Positions 24,940 through 36,459 of a DNA stretch of 64,000 bases are shown one piece after another; positions within the stretch are counted from its first letter, which is position 1; the number at the start of each line of letters is the position of its first letter. Origin of the DNA: Aselliscus stoliczkanus (Eukaryota; Chordata; Mammalia; Chiroptera; Hipposideridae); contig CM066737.1 in the NCBI GenBank assembly GCA_033961575.1, positions 47,034,771-47,098,770 on the forward strand, in the 5' to 3' direction. The notes beneath the pieces were generated by a model, which was given only the letters and a program-made list of their open reading frames with translations, was not told where the DNA came from and made no database searches. Both the position numbers and the translations under genes were made by a program.

Positions 24940-25665
24940 TTTTCATTTATCTTGTTCCTTTGTTGTGTTCGATGATATATCAATGATGTATTACAAAACT
25001 GTACACCTGAAACCTATGTAATTTTACTAACAATTGTCATCTCATTAAACTTTAATTAAAAAATAAATAAAATAGATACCTAAGAGGGGGATTGCTAACC
25101 AAAAGATCTGAAAAAAATTATCCATAAAGATATATGTTTGATGTTCATTGCAACTTTATTTACAGTTGCCAAAACATGGAAACAACCAAAGTGCCCTTCG
25201 ATAGATGATTGGATAAAGAAGCTGTGGTATATATACACAATGGAATACTATTCTGCCATAAGAAAAGATGAAATAGTGCCATTTGCAACAACATGGATGG
25301 ATCTTGAGGTTATAATGCTAAGGTGAAATAAGTCAGGCAGAAAAAGTGGAGAACCATATGATTTAACTGGTATGTGGTATATAAAACTGAAAACAACAAA
25401 AGAACAAGACAATCAAATGAAGAAACAAAACTCTAGACATAAATAATAGTTCAGTGGTTCCTAGAGGGTAAAGGTGGAGGGGGTGGTAGATGAGGGTAAA
25501 GGTGATCAAATATATGGTGATGGAAAAAGAACTGATTCTGGGTGGTGAACACACAATGTAATATATAGATGATGTACTACAGAAATGTGCATCTGAAATC
25601 TATGTAACTTTGCTATCAATTTTCACCCCAATAAACTTTAATTAAAAATAAAATAAAATAAATTT
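24940..25665 (+). mobile_element. Two L1 3' ends in tandem inside ORF1 of the host L1
   Basis: The first ends at 'tgtacacctgaaacctatgt' and an A-rich tail (~25078). The second carries the ORF2 C-terminal region ('[17 protein letters not shown]' at 25141) and a 3' UTR ending near 25665. Both are 5'-truncated. Confidence 0.75.
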
Positions 25666-25964
25666 CATGTTTTCTGGAAAAAAAAAGAAAAAAAATAATA
25701 TTTTATCAAAGAAATTGATATTTTAAAATAGAACCAAATAGAAATTCAGGAAATGAAGAATTCAGTAAAAGAAATGAAGAATGAAATAGCCATCTTAGGT
25801 GATAGAGTTGACCAGAACGAGGAAAGAATCAGTGACATCAAAGATAGAAATCTGGAGATGACACAGATGGAAGAAGAGAGAGACTTGAGTGTTAAAAGAA
25901 ATGAAAGAACTCTACAATAACTTTCTCACTCCATCAGAAACAGCAACATAAGAATAATGGGTAT

Positions 25965-26073
25965 GGGCCGGCCGAGTGGCATGGTAATTAAGCACTGGCT
26001 TGAGAAGCCAGCGGCCCTGGTTCGGGTCCCAAATATGAGGGCCAGTGACACTGCCCTCAAAAAAAAAAAAAAA
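25965..26073 (+). mobile_element. Short tRNA-related SINE
   Basis: Complete copy with an A-run tail. Target duplication (aataatgggtat / agaatgggtat) on both sides, inserted in L1 ORF1. Confidence 0.9.
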
Positions 26074-26276
26074 AGAATGGGTATACCAGTAGTAGAAGTG
26101 AGGGAGAAGGGAACAGAGAGTCTATTCAAACAAATAGTCAATAAGAACTTCCAAAACCTATGAAAAGAACTGGATCCTCGAGTCCAAGAAACAAACAGAA
26201 CACCTAATTACGTCAATTCCAACAGGCCTTCTCCAATGCACATTGAATTGAAGCTGTCAAAAATTAACGACAAAGA

Positions 26277-26878
26277 GGGGCTGGCAGAGTGGCTCCATTG
26301 GTTAAGAGTTGGCTTATAGCACATACTCTGAGCAACAGGGCCGCCGGTTCGATTCCTGCATGGGCCAGTGATGCTGAGCCCAAGCTGAGCTGTAGCTGAG
26401 CTGCCAACAGGTTGCAGGATAGCTCAGCTGGTGTAATAAGATTGACTGTTCAATGGTGGGCTATACCCACCCGCAACTAAAGACTGAACTCGGCACCTTG
26501 AAATGAGCTGCCACCAAAATGGCTCATTGGATAGGGCATGTGTTCTTAATAACAAGGCTGCCTGGTTCGAATCCCACATGGGATGGTGGCTACGCCCACA
26601 AGCAACTAAGACTGAACTCAGTACCTTGAGCGGATCTGCCACCAGATGGCTCAGAGGATAGAGCATGTGCTCTTAACAAGGCTGCTGGTTTGACTACCAC
26701 ATGGAATGGTGGCTATGCCCACACGCAACTTAGATTGAACACAGCATCTTGAGCTTAGAGGCCACGAGCTACCAACAGGAAGTCAGATGGTGACAGGAGC
26801 CCTTCACAACAAAGATTGAAGAATAATAACTTGGCTAGTTCCCTTTCCCAATTCCCCAATAAAATCTTAAAAAAAAAG
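26277..26878 (+). mobile_element. Composite SINE with about four tRNA-like units
   Basis: The head 'ggggctggcagagtggctcc' is followed by repeated units, each with a 'gctca..ggatagagcatgtg' A-box-like part and a 'ggttcgaatcc'-like B box. The tail is 'ttccccaataaaatcttaaa'. A duplication (aaattaacgacaaagag / aaattaatggcaaagaa) bounds it. This is the best plus-strand example of the composite type in the window. Confidence 0.9.
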
Positions 26879-27542
26879 AAATTAATGGCAAAGAATTTTC
26901 AAGGCAGCCAGGGGAAATAAAGCAGTAACCTATAGGGATAGCCCATTAGATTATCATCAGAGCAGAAACTCTGCAAGCCAGGAGGAAGTGGAATCAAGTA
27001 TTCAAACTATTGAAACAGAGAAATTAAGCACCAAGAATAATATATCCAGCAAAGGTATCCTTTAGATATGAAGGAGGAATAAAGACCTTTCCAGACATAC
27101 AGAAGCTGAGGGAATTTTCTAACACACTACCTTCATTACAAGAAATACTGAGGAAGACTATTCGACCTGAAGCAAAAAACCAAAAGAATACAAAGCCATG
27201 TGCAATTTTACAAGAGGCAGACAGGAGCAAGAAATGGCAACCTATAGATAAAATTCAGCAGAATACACTTAAACATAACTCAAAGGTAAAAAAAGATAAA
27301 AACATTTTTCAAAAAAAAGGAAAAAGAGAAGAAAAAGACAACTTGATGCTGCAACTCAGAAATCAACTCATAGTGTAAGTAGGGTAACCTGTGCCAAAAG
27401 AAACATAAAAAGGGAGACAGTAAATGTTTTAGTCTCCAAAGATGAATTGAGATAAGAAGCATGTTGAAGAAAAAGGACTACTGTATATATGAAACATCCT
27501 TTTATATAAACTTAATGGTAGCCATTAAAAAAAAAAAATCCA

Positions 27543-27646
27543 GGGCTGGCCAAGTGGCGCAGTGGTTAAGTGCTGGTTTGGGAAGCCAGCAGCCCTGTTT
27601 CAGGTACCACATATGAGCGGCAGTGACACTGCCCTCAAAAAAAAAA
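27543..27646 (+). mobile_element. Short tRNA-related SINE
   Basis: Head 'gggctggccaagtggcgcag' and tail 'ccctc' plus A10, with a short duplication 'atccag' on both sides. Confidence 0.88.
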
Positions 27647-27733
27647 TCCAGAACTAAGACATATAAGATTTTTAAAAAGTAGAAGCAGAGGGAAAATATA
27701 ATAGAACAGCACTCCACTAAAATAACCAACAGC

Positions 27734-28177
27734 AGGCCAGCTGAGTGGCACATTGGTTAAGAGCTGGCTTGGGATGCCAGCGGCCCCAGTTCAGATCCCA
27801 CATATGAGGGCCAGTGACACTGCCCTCTATAGCTAACAACACCTTCACCTGGAGCTGGGCTGCAAGCCCTGGCGGCGGTGTAGGCTGCAGCCCCTGCTGC
27901 AGTGGGCTGCCATAGGCTACAGTGAGTGGACGGCAGCCAGCCTGAGCGGCTGACAGCCATCATGAGCTGCCAATAGCCGCAATGAGCAACCATCCAGAGG
28001 CTAGCGACTGATCTGCCTCATCAGGGAAGAGTGCAATGATGATACCAACATGGGCCAGTGAAACAATGTCCTCCGCAACTAGACTGAAGAACAAAAAGAC
28101 AGCAACTTGTCTGTTCCCCTTCCCCAATTCCCCAACACTGTTCCCCTCCCCCAATTCCCCAATAAAATCTATAAAAA
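27734..28177 (+). mobile_element. Composite SINE with short-SINE-type head
   Basis: The first ~100 bp match the short SINE up to 'cactgccctc'. The body then switches to the composite type ('cacctggagctgggctgc', 'tgatgataccaacatgggcc') and ends 'ttccccaataaaatc'. It is a hybrid of the two SINE types. The near-duplication ataaccaacagca / ataacagacagca flanks it. Confidence 0.85.
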
Positions 28178-28189
28178 AATATAACAGAC

Positions 28190-29250
28190 AGCAACAAAAA
28201 GGCAAAGAAACAATGGAGACACAAAGATACCCAGAAACAAAAAATAAAATGGATATAGGAAATCGTCATAACATTACACCTTAAGGAACAAGAAAAAGAA
28301 GAACAAATGAAGCCCAATGTCAGCAGAAGAAAGGAAATAATAAAAGTTATAGCAGAACAAAATTAAATAGAGAACAAAACAACAATGGAAAAATTAATGC
28401 AACAGAAAGCTGGTTCCTTGAGAAGATTAATAAAATTGATTAAACCTTGGGAAGACTTACTAAGGTAAAAAGAGAAAAGATACAAATGAACAAAATGAGA
28501 AATGAAAAAGAAGTTACCATGGGTGCCTCAAAAATACAAAGGATCATCCAAGGCTACTATGAAGGACTATACACTAACAAATCCAATAACCAGGAAGAAA
28601 TGGACAAGTTCTTAGAAACATATAGCCTTCCTAGACTGAATCATAAAGAACTGGAAAATCTAAATAGACTGATCAACAGTAATGAAATTGAATCAGTCAT
28701 CCAAAACCTTCCCAAAAGCGAAATTCTAGGATCAGATGGCTTCATTAGTGAATTCTACCAAACATTCAAAGAGGATTTAATACCTGTCCTCCTTGAACTG
28801 TTTCAAAAAAATGAAGAAGAGGCAATACTTCCTAATTCATTTTATGACTCCAATATTACCCTGATACCAAAACCTAGTAAGGATAACACAAAAAAAGAAA
28901 ATTAAAGAACAATAGCTGTGATCAATACAGATGCAAAAATCCTAAATAAAATTCTAGCAAACCAAATACAACAAATATTAAAAAGATTAGGGGCCGGCTG
29001 AGTGACGCAGTGGTTAAGCGCTGGCTTGGGAAACCAGCGGCCCCGGTTCGGGTACCACATCTGAGGGCCAGTGACACTGCCCTCAAAAGAAAAAAAAAAG
29101 TAAAATAAGTAAATAAATAAATATGAATAAATAAAAAGATTATATATCACAATCAAATGGGGTTCATCCTAGGGTCACAAGGATGGTTCAATATACACAA
29201 AGCAATCATTGTGATATACCACATAAATAAAATAAAGGACGAAAGTCAGG
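28190..29250 (+). pseudogene. L1 ORF2 reverse transcriptase N-terminal part
   Basis: An open stretch of 152 codons (28447-28905) contains '[16 protein letters not shown]' and '[20 protein letters not shown]', where active copies read PGPDGF ahead of it; here it reads LGSDGF. This is the RT thumb/finger start. After 28905 a stop and a SINE (28990) interrupt. The frame resumes at 29145 ('[12 protein letters not shown]'-like) and ends at 29250 before the catalytic YADD. Confidence 0.8.
28990..29101 (+). mobile_element. Short tRNA-related SINE
   Basis: Complete copy with an A-rich tail running into an (AAAT)-like stretch. The duplication 'aaaaagatta' lies on both sides, inside L1 ORF2. Confidence 0.9.
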
Positions 29251-29251
29251 A

Positions 29252-30925
29252 GAGCACACCAAGATGGCACAGTAGGTAAACGCTGTGCTTACCTTCTCTC
29301 ACAACCACATCAAAATTACAACTAATTAACAAAACAACCATTATTGAGATTTGCCTAAAATCTAGCTGAACTGAAGCCCTTCAACTAAAGATACACAGAA
29401 GAAGCGACCTTCAGAATGGTAGGAGAGGCTAAGACATGGAACAGGCTGGTCCGAAACCCACATGTGACCATTCAAGATTAGGAGGGATATTTCAGTTGTG
29501 GAGGTCCCCCCCCAACCCCCAGAGAAGTGAGAGGTCCCAGCCCCACCCCAGCCTAGGGTTCCAGTGCTGGGGAGGAAGTCCCCATGATTTCTGATTGTGA
29601 AAACCAGCAGAGATTGTGACTGAGTGAGACTCGGTGTGGCTGCACTCCCAGGCATTCCTCTTAAAGGAACTGCACATAGACTTAACCACCAACGGAATCA
29701 CTCGCTTTGAGCTCAGCGCTGAGGCAGGGGCTAGAGAAGAAGCAGGAACATATGGTGGGGAACTTAGTTGTTTGGCTTGGGATGAGGTGGAGAGGTGGCT
29801 TTTTCCTGTACGGGGAAGATGTTGGAGGCCGTTGTTTCTTTGCTGAGCTCTCCCACTTCCCTGCGTGCAGACACAAGTGGCCACCATATCTAAGTCTCTG
29901 CTGATCATTCACCATGCCCTGTCAATTAGAGACACTGCCCTCCAACCTCAACTTCCAGGCACATCCAGGCCAATTTCCATTGGCTTTTTCATGCAGACCG
30001 CCTGCGTTGGCTCAACCTGTACACTTTCCTAGGCTTTCTCAAAGGTTTGAGGAAACCAGACAAGAAGCATCTGGTTTGAGCATGTCCAATATCTCTGGCT
30101 GAGCAGCCCTAAGCATGGCACTAGCAGCAGCCAGCCTTGGTTCATGGCTTGGCCTCTCAAGCTGCTTCTAGGCACAATACTGTTGGCAGCCATCTGCAAA
30201 TTTGTTTGGGGCTCCTGCCAGGTGGCCCCAGGAGGGGCATGGGCTCTGCCTAAACTTGACCTACAACAGATCCCGTCCAAGGTAGTCCTGAGGCTGGTGC
30301 CCCCAGTGGCCAACTTCAAAACATGCTGGAGCATTATCCAGCCACCTCCAAGTATGACACACACAAGTGTCAGATTCGGCAGGCAACAGAGTCCTGCTGA
30401 GCCAGATCGTGCTCTGTATGATCAACCACTGTACAACAGCAATCCCACTGTAATCAAGGCCAGTCCTCACAACCAGTGATCCCAAGAGCCAGTGCCTCCC
30501 ATTGATGTGCAATTATCAACCAAGGCTCAACTACAAGAGGAGGGCACACACAACCCACACACCTGCTTGGGTCAGATGACAAGAAAGACAGTGCCACTGA
30601 GCCCCACAGCACACCCACTACATAAGGCCACTCTACTAATACTGGAAGACATAGCAGTCCTACGTATTACATAGCAATGAATACAGAGAGGCAACCAAAA
30701 TGGGGAGACAAAGAAACATGTCCCAAATAAAAGAACAGAACAAAACTCCAGAAAAAGAACTAAGCAAAATGGAGACAAGCAATCTATCAGATGCAGAGTT
30801 CCAAACACTGGTTATAAGGATACTCAATGATCTCAGGTAGAACTTCAACAGAGAGACAGGAAGCATAAAAATGGAGATGGGAACCATGAAAAAGGGAATT
30901 GAAAACCCAGAAATAAACACACACA
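29252..30925 (+). mobile_element. L1 5' UTR and ORF1 start
   Basis: 5' end 'caagatggcacagtaggtaa' at 29269, a ~1.4-kb leader, then ORF1 from ATG at 30700 (MGRQRNMSQIKEQNKTPEKE) for about 75 codons, until the MITE at 30926. It inserted into the ORF2 of the preceding L1. Confidence 0.75.
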
Positions 30926-31153
30926 CAGAGGGTGCCAAAAATGTATACACGTTTTAAGAAAGGAAAAAGCTATTAAAATTGTAGTACTCAATATATACCA
31001 ACAACAAAAGATGAATACAAGTCACGTTTGACTTCTGCAATTACAAGAGGTGCTCAAATTGTTACTATCAGCACCCAGACACTTCAGATTATGGCAAACT
31101 ACTGCTTGGGTTGACCAAAGTGTCCACTTATATACTTTTTTTTGGCACTTCTG
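30926..31153 (+). mobile_element. Mariner-like MITE with terminal inverted repeats
   Basis: The left end 'cagagggtgccaaaaatgta' and the right end (reverse of 'cagaagtgccaaaaaaaag') are imperfect inverted repeats around ~180 bp of non-coding interior. It aligns with 8252-8425. 'TA' lies near, but not exactly at, both ends. Terminal sequences of this kind occur in Tc1/mariner elements; family assignment is inference. No transposase is encoded. Confidence 0.7.
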
Positions 31154-31621
31154 GTACATATAGGAAGATAATTTTCAACAAATGAGCCAAAAACATACAT
31201 GCAAAAAAGACTCTTCAATAAGTGTTGCTTTTGAAAATTGGAAAGCCACGTGCAAAAGAATGAAACTAGACTGCTATCTGTCACCATATACCAAAATTAA
31301 CTCAAAATAGATCAAAGACCTAATCATAAGACCTGAAACCATAAACTGCATAGAAGAAAGCATAGGTACTGAAGTTATGGACCTTGGTTTCAGAGAGGAT
31401 TTTGAAAATTTTGACCTCAAAAGCAAGGGAAGTAAAAGCCAAAATAAATGAATGGGACTATATCAAATAAAAAATCTTCTGTGCAGCAAAATAAACCATC
31501 AACAAAACGAAGAAGTGACAAATCTAATGGGAGAATATATTTGCAAACAACGCATCCAATAAAGGGCTAATACCCAAAATATATAAGGCACTTATACAAC
31601 TCAACAACAAAAAAACAAACT

Positions 31622-31905
31622 GTACAAGTCACCTCACCTTCTTGGGCCTCAGTTTTATTTTTTTGAAAAATGGGTATAATAATAGCAAACACTTTCTGGG
31701 AGTGTTGTATGGATTAAATGAGTTAATACATGTAACAGTGCTTTAAAAAGTGCCTGATGGGCCAGCCGAGTGGCGCGGTGGTTAAGAGCTGGCTTGGGAA
31801 GCCAGTGTCCCCGGTTCGGATCCCACATATGAGAGCCAGTAACACTGGCCTCAAAAGAATAAAAAAGTGCCTAACACAGCATAAATCTTCAATAAATATT
31901 ATTAG
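31622..31905 (+). mobile_element. MIR SINE fragment with nested SINE
   Basis: MIR core features are 'acaagtcacctcacc', 'gggcctcagttt', 'aaaaatgggtataataatag', 'attaaatgagttaatacatg', 'agtgcctaacacagcataaa' and 'cttcaataaatattatta'. It is split by the short SINE at 31759. Confidence 0.85.
31759..31866 (+). mobile_element. Short tRNA-related SINE nested in MIR
   Basis: Head 'gggccagccgagtggcgcgg' and a short A-rich tail. The duplication 'aaaaagtgcct' is present on both sides. Confidence 0.9.
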
Positions 31906-33954
31906 CCCAAAAAAAGTGGACAGAGGATAGGAATAGACACTTCTCCCAAGAAAACATACAAGCAGCCAACAGATATATGGAAAAAATGCTCAACTTCACT
32001 AACTATTAGGGAATACAAATCAAAACCACAATGAGATAGCACCTCACAGGTGCTAAAATGGCTATCATCTGCAAAACAAATAATAACAAGTGTTGGATAG
32101 GTTGTGGTGAAAGTGGACCCTCATTCACTGTTGGAGGAGATGTAAACTGGTACAGCCACTATAGAAAATAGTGTGGAGTTTCCTCAAAAAATTAAAAATA
32201 GAAGTACCATATGATCCTGCAATTCCTCTTCTGCGTATCTGCCCCCAAAATCTGAAAAGATTTATCTGTAAAGATACATATACCCCTATGTTCAAATATA
32301 TGATGATGAAAGGAGAACTGACTGAGTTGTGAACACAATGCAATATGTATTTGATGTATTATAGAAATGTACAGTTGAAACCTATATAATTTTACTAACC
32401 ACTGTTACCCCAATAAATTTAATAATTTTTTTAGAGAAGGAAATAAATGAAATGTTTGGCTACCACATTGAATCTTTTCAGAAATTTTTACCTCCTTGCA
32501 ATCGATTTAGAAAGTTTGCTGAAGAAATATTTTTATTTCTGCTAAGGAGGGTATCTCATAAGTAGGAAGACTTGGGTTGTAAAGTCTGTCCCCAGGAGGC
32601 TCAGGTCACTTGACCCAGGAGTAGAATGCATTGTTATATAAAGAACTTTAAAAGGCAGACGTTGGCAAATACACCTCCAAGCTTTCAGAACCCACAGCAC
32701 ATCTCTTGGCAGACCACATGATTTAATGGGCTATTGATGAAATCGAAGAATACAAAAATACATTCAAAAATCTAAATTTTAAGTAAGTTGTTATTTAAGT
32801 ACTACATAACAGAGAGATGTTGGTGAAGATATCTTTAGCTTTCAAGACCCACATGAGTTCACCTTGGCTGACCACAAAACTTAGGGGCTATTGTTCAAAG
32901 AAAAGAAATATTAAAAAACAAAAAACAAAGGAAATTCCAAAGATTTATAAAAGATAAAAATGTTTAAATATATCAAGAGAAAGTATCTCTTTGATAGATA
33001 ATAAGTAACTCAGGAGGGCCACCACTGTTATGTGTGGTTCTAGGACACATAACAGAAGATTTACAGTTCATTAAAGTGGTTTCAGGAAGCTAGTGGTAGG
33101 TGGGTGGGGTGATGGTAAATAAAGGTATGGTAAGGCAAAATGCTTACTTTTTTTGTTTTAATAGAGAGCTGAAATGCTAGCAGCTTTCTGCAAAGACAAA
33201 GCTTCATTAGAAGGGTCTGGAGGTTTGATTCATGGTTTGGAGAAGCAGTGTTCTCAGATTAAAACATTTATGCTACAAAATTTGAAGGCACCTGAAAAAT
33301 GAATGCTTCATATTGTCTCTAGTTAACTGCAAAGTTACATTCTTTTTTTTTTTACAATATAGGAATTCCTTCCTTTTAATATTAAATAAAGAAAATTTAA
33401 AAAAGAAAAGGTAAGAGCATTGCCATAGGGGACCAATCTAGTCATTTATATCTCCTAAAAGAGGGTCACCACTTCTTGACCCAGAAGACCAAAATACTTT
33501 TCTGTTTGAGGGTATCTTTAAAGATGCAAGTTAGAAAAAAAAAATCAAACAAAAATAAAACAAATAATAAGGGGATGGTTGGGGGTATGACACTCAATCC
33601 TATCAGCCGTTTATACCTGCATCTTAATACATTTTTGTTTTTTGAAGATCATTTTTAATTATTTTTAATATTTTGGGAAAAGCTTGAAATAAAAGCCTGG
33701 TATTGAAAAGAGAAACAGTAAGACAGTCTTGAGACAGAGTAAGATCAACTTCATCAGACCAAAAAGGACAAACTGCACTGTTATTTTATGATTACAGAAA
33801 ATGGTGATATTAGTGTGAACATTTCCAAAGAGGCAACAAAGAAAAAAATAAACTTACAATGAAAAAAGCAATGAACCCCATTCCCATTTACATACGCATC
33901 CCACACACAGGAAAAAAACACCCCAAAAACTCTCATATATAGCCCTGTCAGTCT

Positions 33955-34091
33955 TTTTTTTTTAATTTATTTGTGTGTATATATATATATATATTTTTGA
34001 GGGCAGTGTCACTGGCCCTCATATGTGGGACCGAACCGGGACCGCTGGCTTCCAAGGCCAGCGCTTAACCACCAGGCCACTCGGCCGACCC
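33955..34091 (-). mobile_element. Short tRNA-related SINE with TA-rich tail
   Basis: 'gagggcagtgtcactggc' at 33999 and a head ending at 'cactcggccgaccc'. The tail side contains a T-rich and (TA)-rich stretch (33953-33995). Confidence 0.88.
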
Positions 34092-34104
34092 TGTTTATAT
34101 ATTT

Positions 34105-34309
34105 TTTAAATTAGCTTCAGGTGTACAACAAAGTGCAATAGTTATACTTTTTACCCCTCAAAGTGACAACCCCCCTCCCCCAAGTCTCCCCCCACTCCTC
34201 CCCCCCATATCATACTATCTATTACAATTCCTTTGACTCCCTTCCACCGTATAATTCACATCCCGTGACTTGTATACATACATGCATATGAAAAAGTTAC
34301 AAATTAGTT

Positions 34310-34310
<1 letters not shown>
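34105..34310 (-). mobile_element. L1 3'-UTR fragment
   Basis: Antisense 'cttcaggtgtacaacaaagt', a C-rich block (34165-34210) and 'tcccgtgacttgtataca'. Only the last ~200 bp of an L1 are present. Confidence 0.85.

Positions 34311-34311
<1 letters not shown>

Positions 34312-34356
<45 letters not shown>
34312..34356. repeat. (TG)n microsatellite
   Basis: About 22 TG dinucleotides without interruption. Confidence 0.95.
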
Positions 34357-34358
<2 letters not shown>

Positions 34359-35570
34359 GGGACAAGGTTGGGTGTAGGATCCAAGTAGACAGCAAGAGTA
34401 GCAAGAAGAAGAAGGGAGAATAAGGGAAAGCTATTAGTTAGAGGCTCACTCTGGGGACAGGGAATCATTGTTAATTAATTACAGAACTTAGAGACATTGG
34501 ACAGGGAGTCTCCAAGCTGCTGTGATGACCACCAGATTTTTACCTTGGCTGACTCCAAGAATTAGGGCTTCTTGTCTATATAGGAGAAAACAAACACAAA
34601 TTTCCCAAAGTGAAGACAACCAAAAAATATCCCTTTAATGGATAATGCTTGAGAACCACCACGCTTTCCTTTTGTGCCAGGATATTTAATAAAAGATTTT
34701 TTTATTTAAGTGGCTCAAGAACAAAGGCCTTGTGGGTTATCAGAGAAACTGATTTCTGTGGTGGGGTAAAATGCAAGAAATATAGTCGAAAAACTGGCTT
34801 TTGGTGAATCATAAAGATGAATTCAAAGGCCTTTTGGGAAGGCTAGCTCTCTGCTTAGGGTATACATTGGATAGAACCAAGGTTAGAGTAACAGTGGGCT
34901 CTGATTATAAAAGGGGCATAATATATGTACCCATGATTTCTATCACTAACTGCAAGGTGTTACATTCCATTAAAAGAGAAAAATCATTTCCTCTAATCAA
35001 GAAACAAAAAAATAAAACAGAAATGCAAGTCAAGAAAAATAGGAGACTACCATACCCAGAACTATCAGTCACAGATTATTTCATCTATTTTAATTTCTGG
35101 AGGCTAAGTTGTTGTTTAAAAGGGGCAATGTTCAGGGTAGTGTCTTGGCAATAGGCAAGCCCAAAAGGCAGAAGAAGGCTGCTCACAGTAAAGCTGGCTT
35201 GCTTACACTGAGCTACCACAGCACTTGAGGGGCACCCCCCTCTAAACTGCAAAGGAAGGGAAAAAAACACAACAGAAAGAAATATAAAATAAACAGAAAA
35301 CATAAAAGGAAGAAAGCATCTAAAAATATACTTTAAGAAAAATCTACAAAGGCTCTAGAAAATAGCAGATGTCATTTTGAAGGATGAGAAAACATGAAGC
35401 CCACCACTCTTGGGCATGGTGTGGTGCCAGGGCATGCATTTATGACTCGAGTGATTTAGGAGGACTTCGAATAGGGTGTCAGTCAACATCACTATGTTCC
35501 CCACACCAAGGAGATGGAGAGTGCATGGTGTCTCCTAGCATAACATGTGAGTGTTCTCCTTCTTGTTGCC

Positions 35571-36446
35571 TTTTTTTTTTTTTGTTAAGAGCTGACTTGG
35601 GACACCAGCTCTGAGCAGCAAGGCCCCAGTTCAGATCCCACATATGAGGGCCAATGACACAGCAAAGATGGTGAACAGCTCCACCTGGAGCTGGGCTTCT
35701 GTGAGTCACCAGGAGATGGCATACCTGCAGCCCCTGCTGCAGTGGGCTGCCATAGGCTACAATGAGTGGCCGGCAGCAAGCGCGAGTGGCCGGCAGCAAC
35801 CAGTGTGAGCTGCCAAAAGCCGCCATGAGCGGCCATCCCCAGAGACCGATCTGCTTCACCCGGGAAGAGCACAGTGATGATACCAACATGATCCAGTGAA
35901 GCGATGTCCTCCACAACTAGACTGAAGAATAAAAGGACAGCAACTAGTCTGCTCCCCTTTCCCAGTTCCCCTTTGCTGTTCCTTTCCCCAATTCCCCCAA
36001 AATTTTTTTAAAAAAAGATTTTATTGGGGAATTGGGGGAAAGAACAGTGTTGGGGAATCCGGGAAGGGGAGCAGACCAGTTCCTATCCTTTGTTCTTCAG
36101 TCTAGTTGTGGAGGATGTCGCTTCACTGGCCCATGTTGGTATTGTGTTCATTGCGCTCTTTCCGGCTGAGGCAGATCAGTCACCAGCCATTGGACACTGC
36201 TCACGACAGCTCACGACCACTGCTGGCCACTCACAGTAGCTTACGGCAGCCTACTGCAGCCCCACTGCAGCTTATGGCATCGCGGGTGACTCACAGCAGT
36301 CCAGCTCCAAGTCAAGCTGTTGTTCACCATCTTCGCTATGGAAGACGCAGCATCACTGGTCCATGTGGGATCTGAACCAGTGGCCCTGCTGCTCAGAGCT
36401 CACACTGCCAAACCAACTCTTAACCAATGAGCCACTTGGCCGGCCC
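35571..36446 (-). mobile_element. Tail-to-tail composite-SINE pair inserted as one unit
   Basis: A plus-oriented composite SINE (35584-36005) that lacks its head lies tail-to-tail with a complete minus-oriented one (36008-36446, head 'ggccggccaagtggctcatt'). One duplication (cttcttgttgc) flanks the whole block at 35559-35569 and 36446-36456, and T13 (35571-35583), next to the left duplication, is the poly(A) tail of a minus-strand transcript. The pair thus looks like a single retroposed RNA. Confidence 0.7.
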
Positions 36447-36459
36447 TTCTTGTTGCGTC

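Larger units (their letters stand above)
23353..29250 (+). mobile_element. Old plus-strand L1 with internal endonuclease deletion
   Basis: 5' end 'aagattcaagatggcagag' at 23359, a leader to ~24540, ORF1 pieces at ~24560-24930, 25670-25960, 26080-26276 and 26879-27290, then ORF2. Between ~27430 and 28190 the endonuclease part of ORF2 is missing and SINEs fill the gap. ORF2 resumes before the RT domain. It is cut at 29250 by the next L1. Inside ORF1 lie other L1 3' ends (24940-25665) and SINEs at 25965 and 26277. Confidence 0.7.
31160..32430 (+). mobile_element. L1 ORF2 C-terminal region and 3' end
   Basis: It begins in the last third of ORF2 and continues through 'IRPETINCIEESIGTEV'-like text (~31330) and the 'atgagatagcacctcaca' segment (~32032). 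It ends 'ccccaataaattta' at ~32420. Between this and the ORF1 start on the other side of the MITE about 4 kb of L1 is missing, so it may be a separate insertion. A MIR with a nested SINE lies at 31622-31905. Confidence 0.75.
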
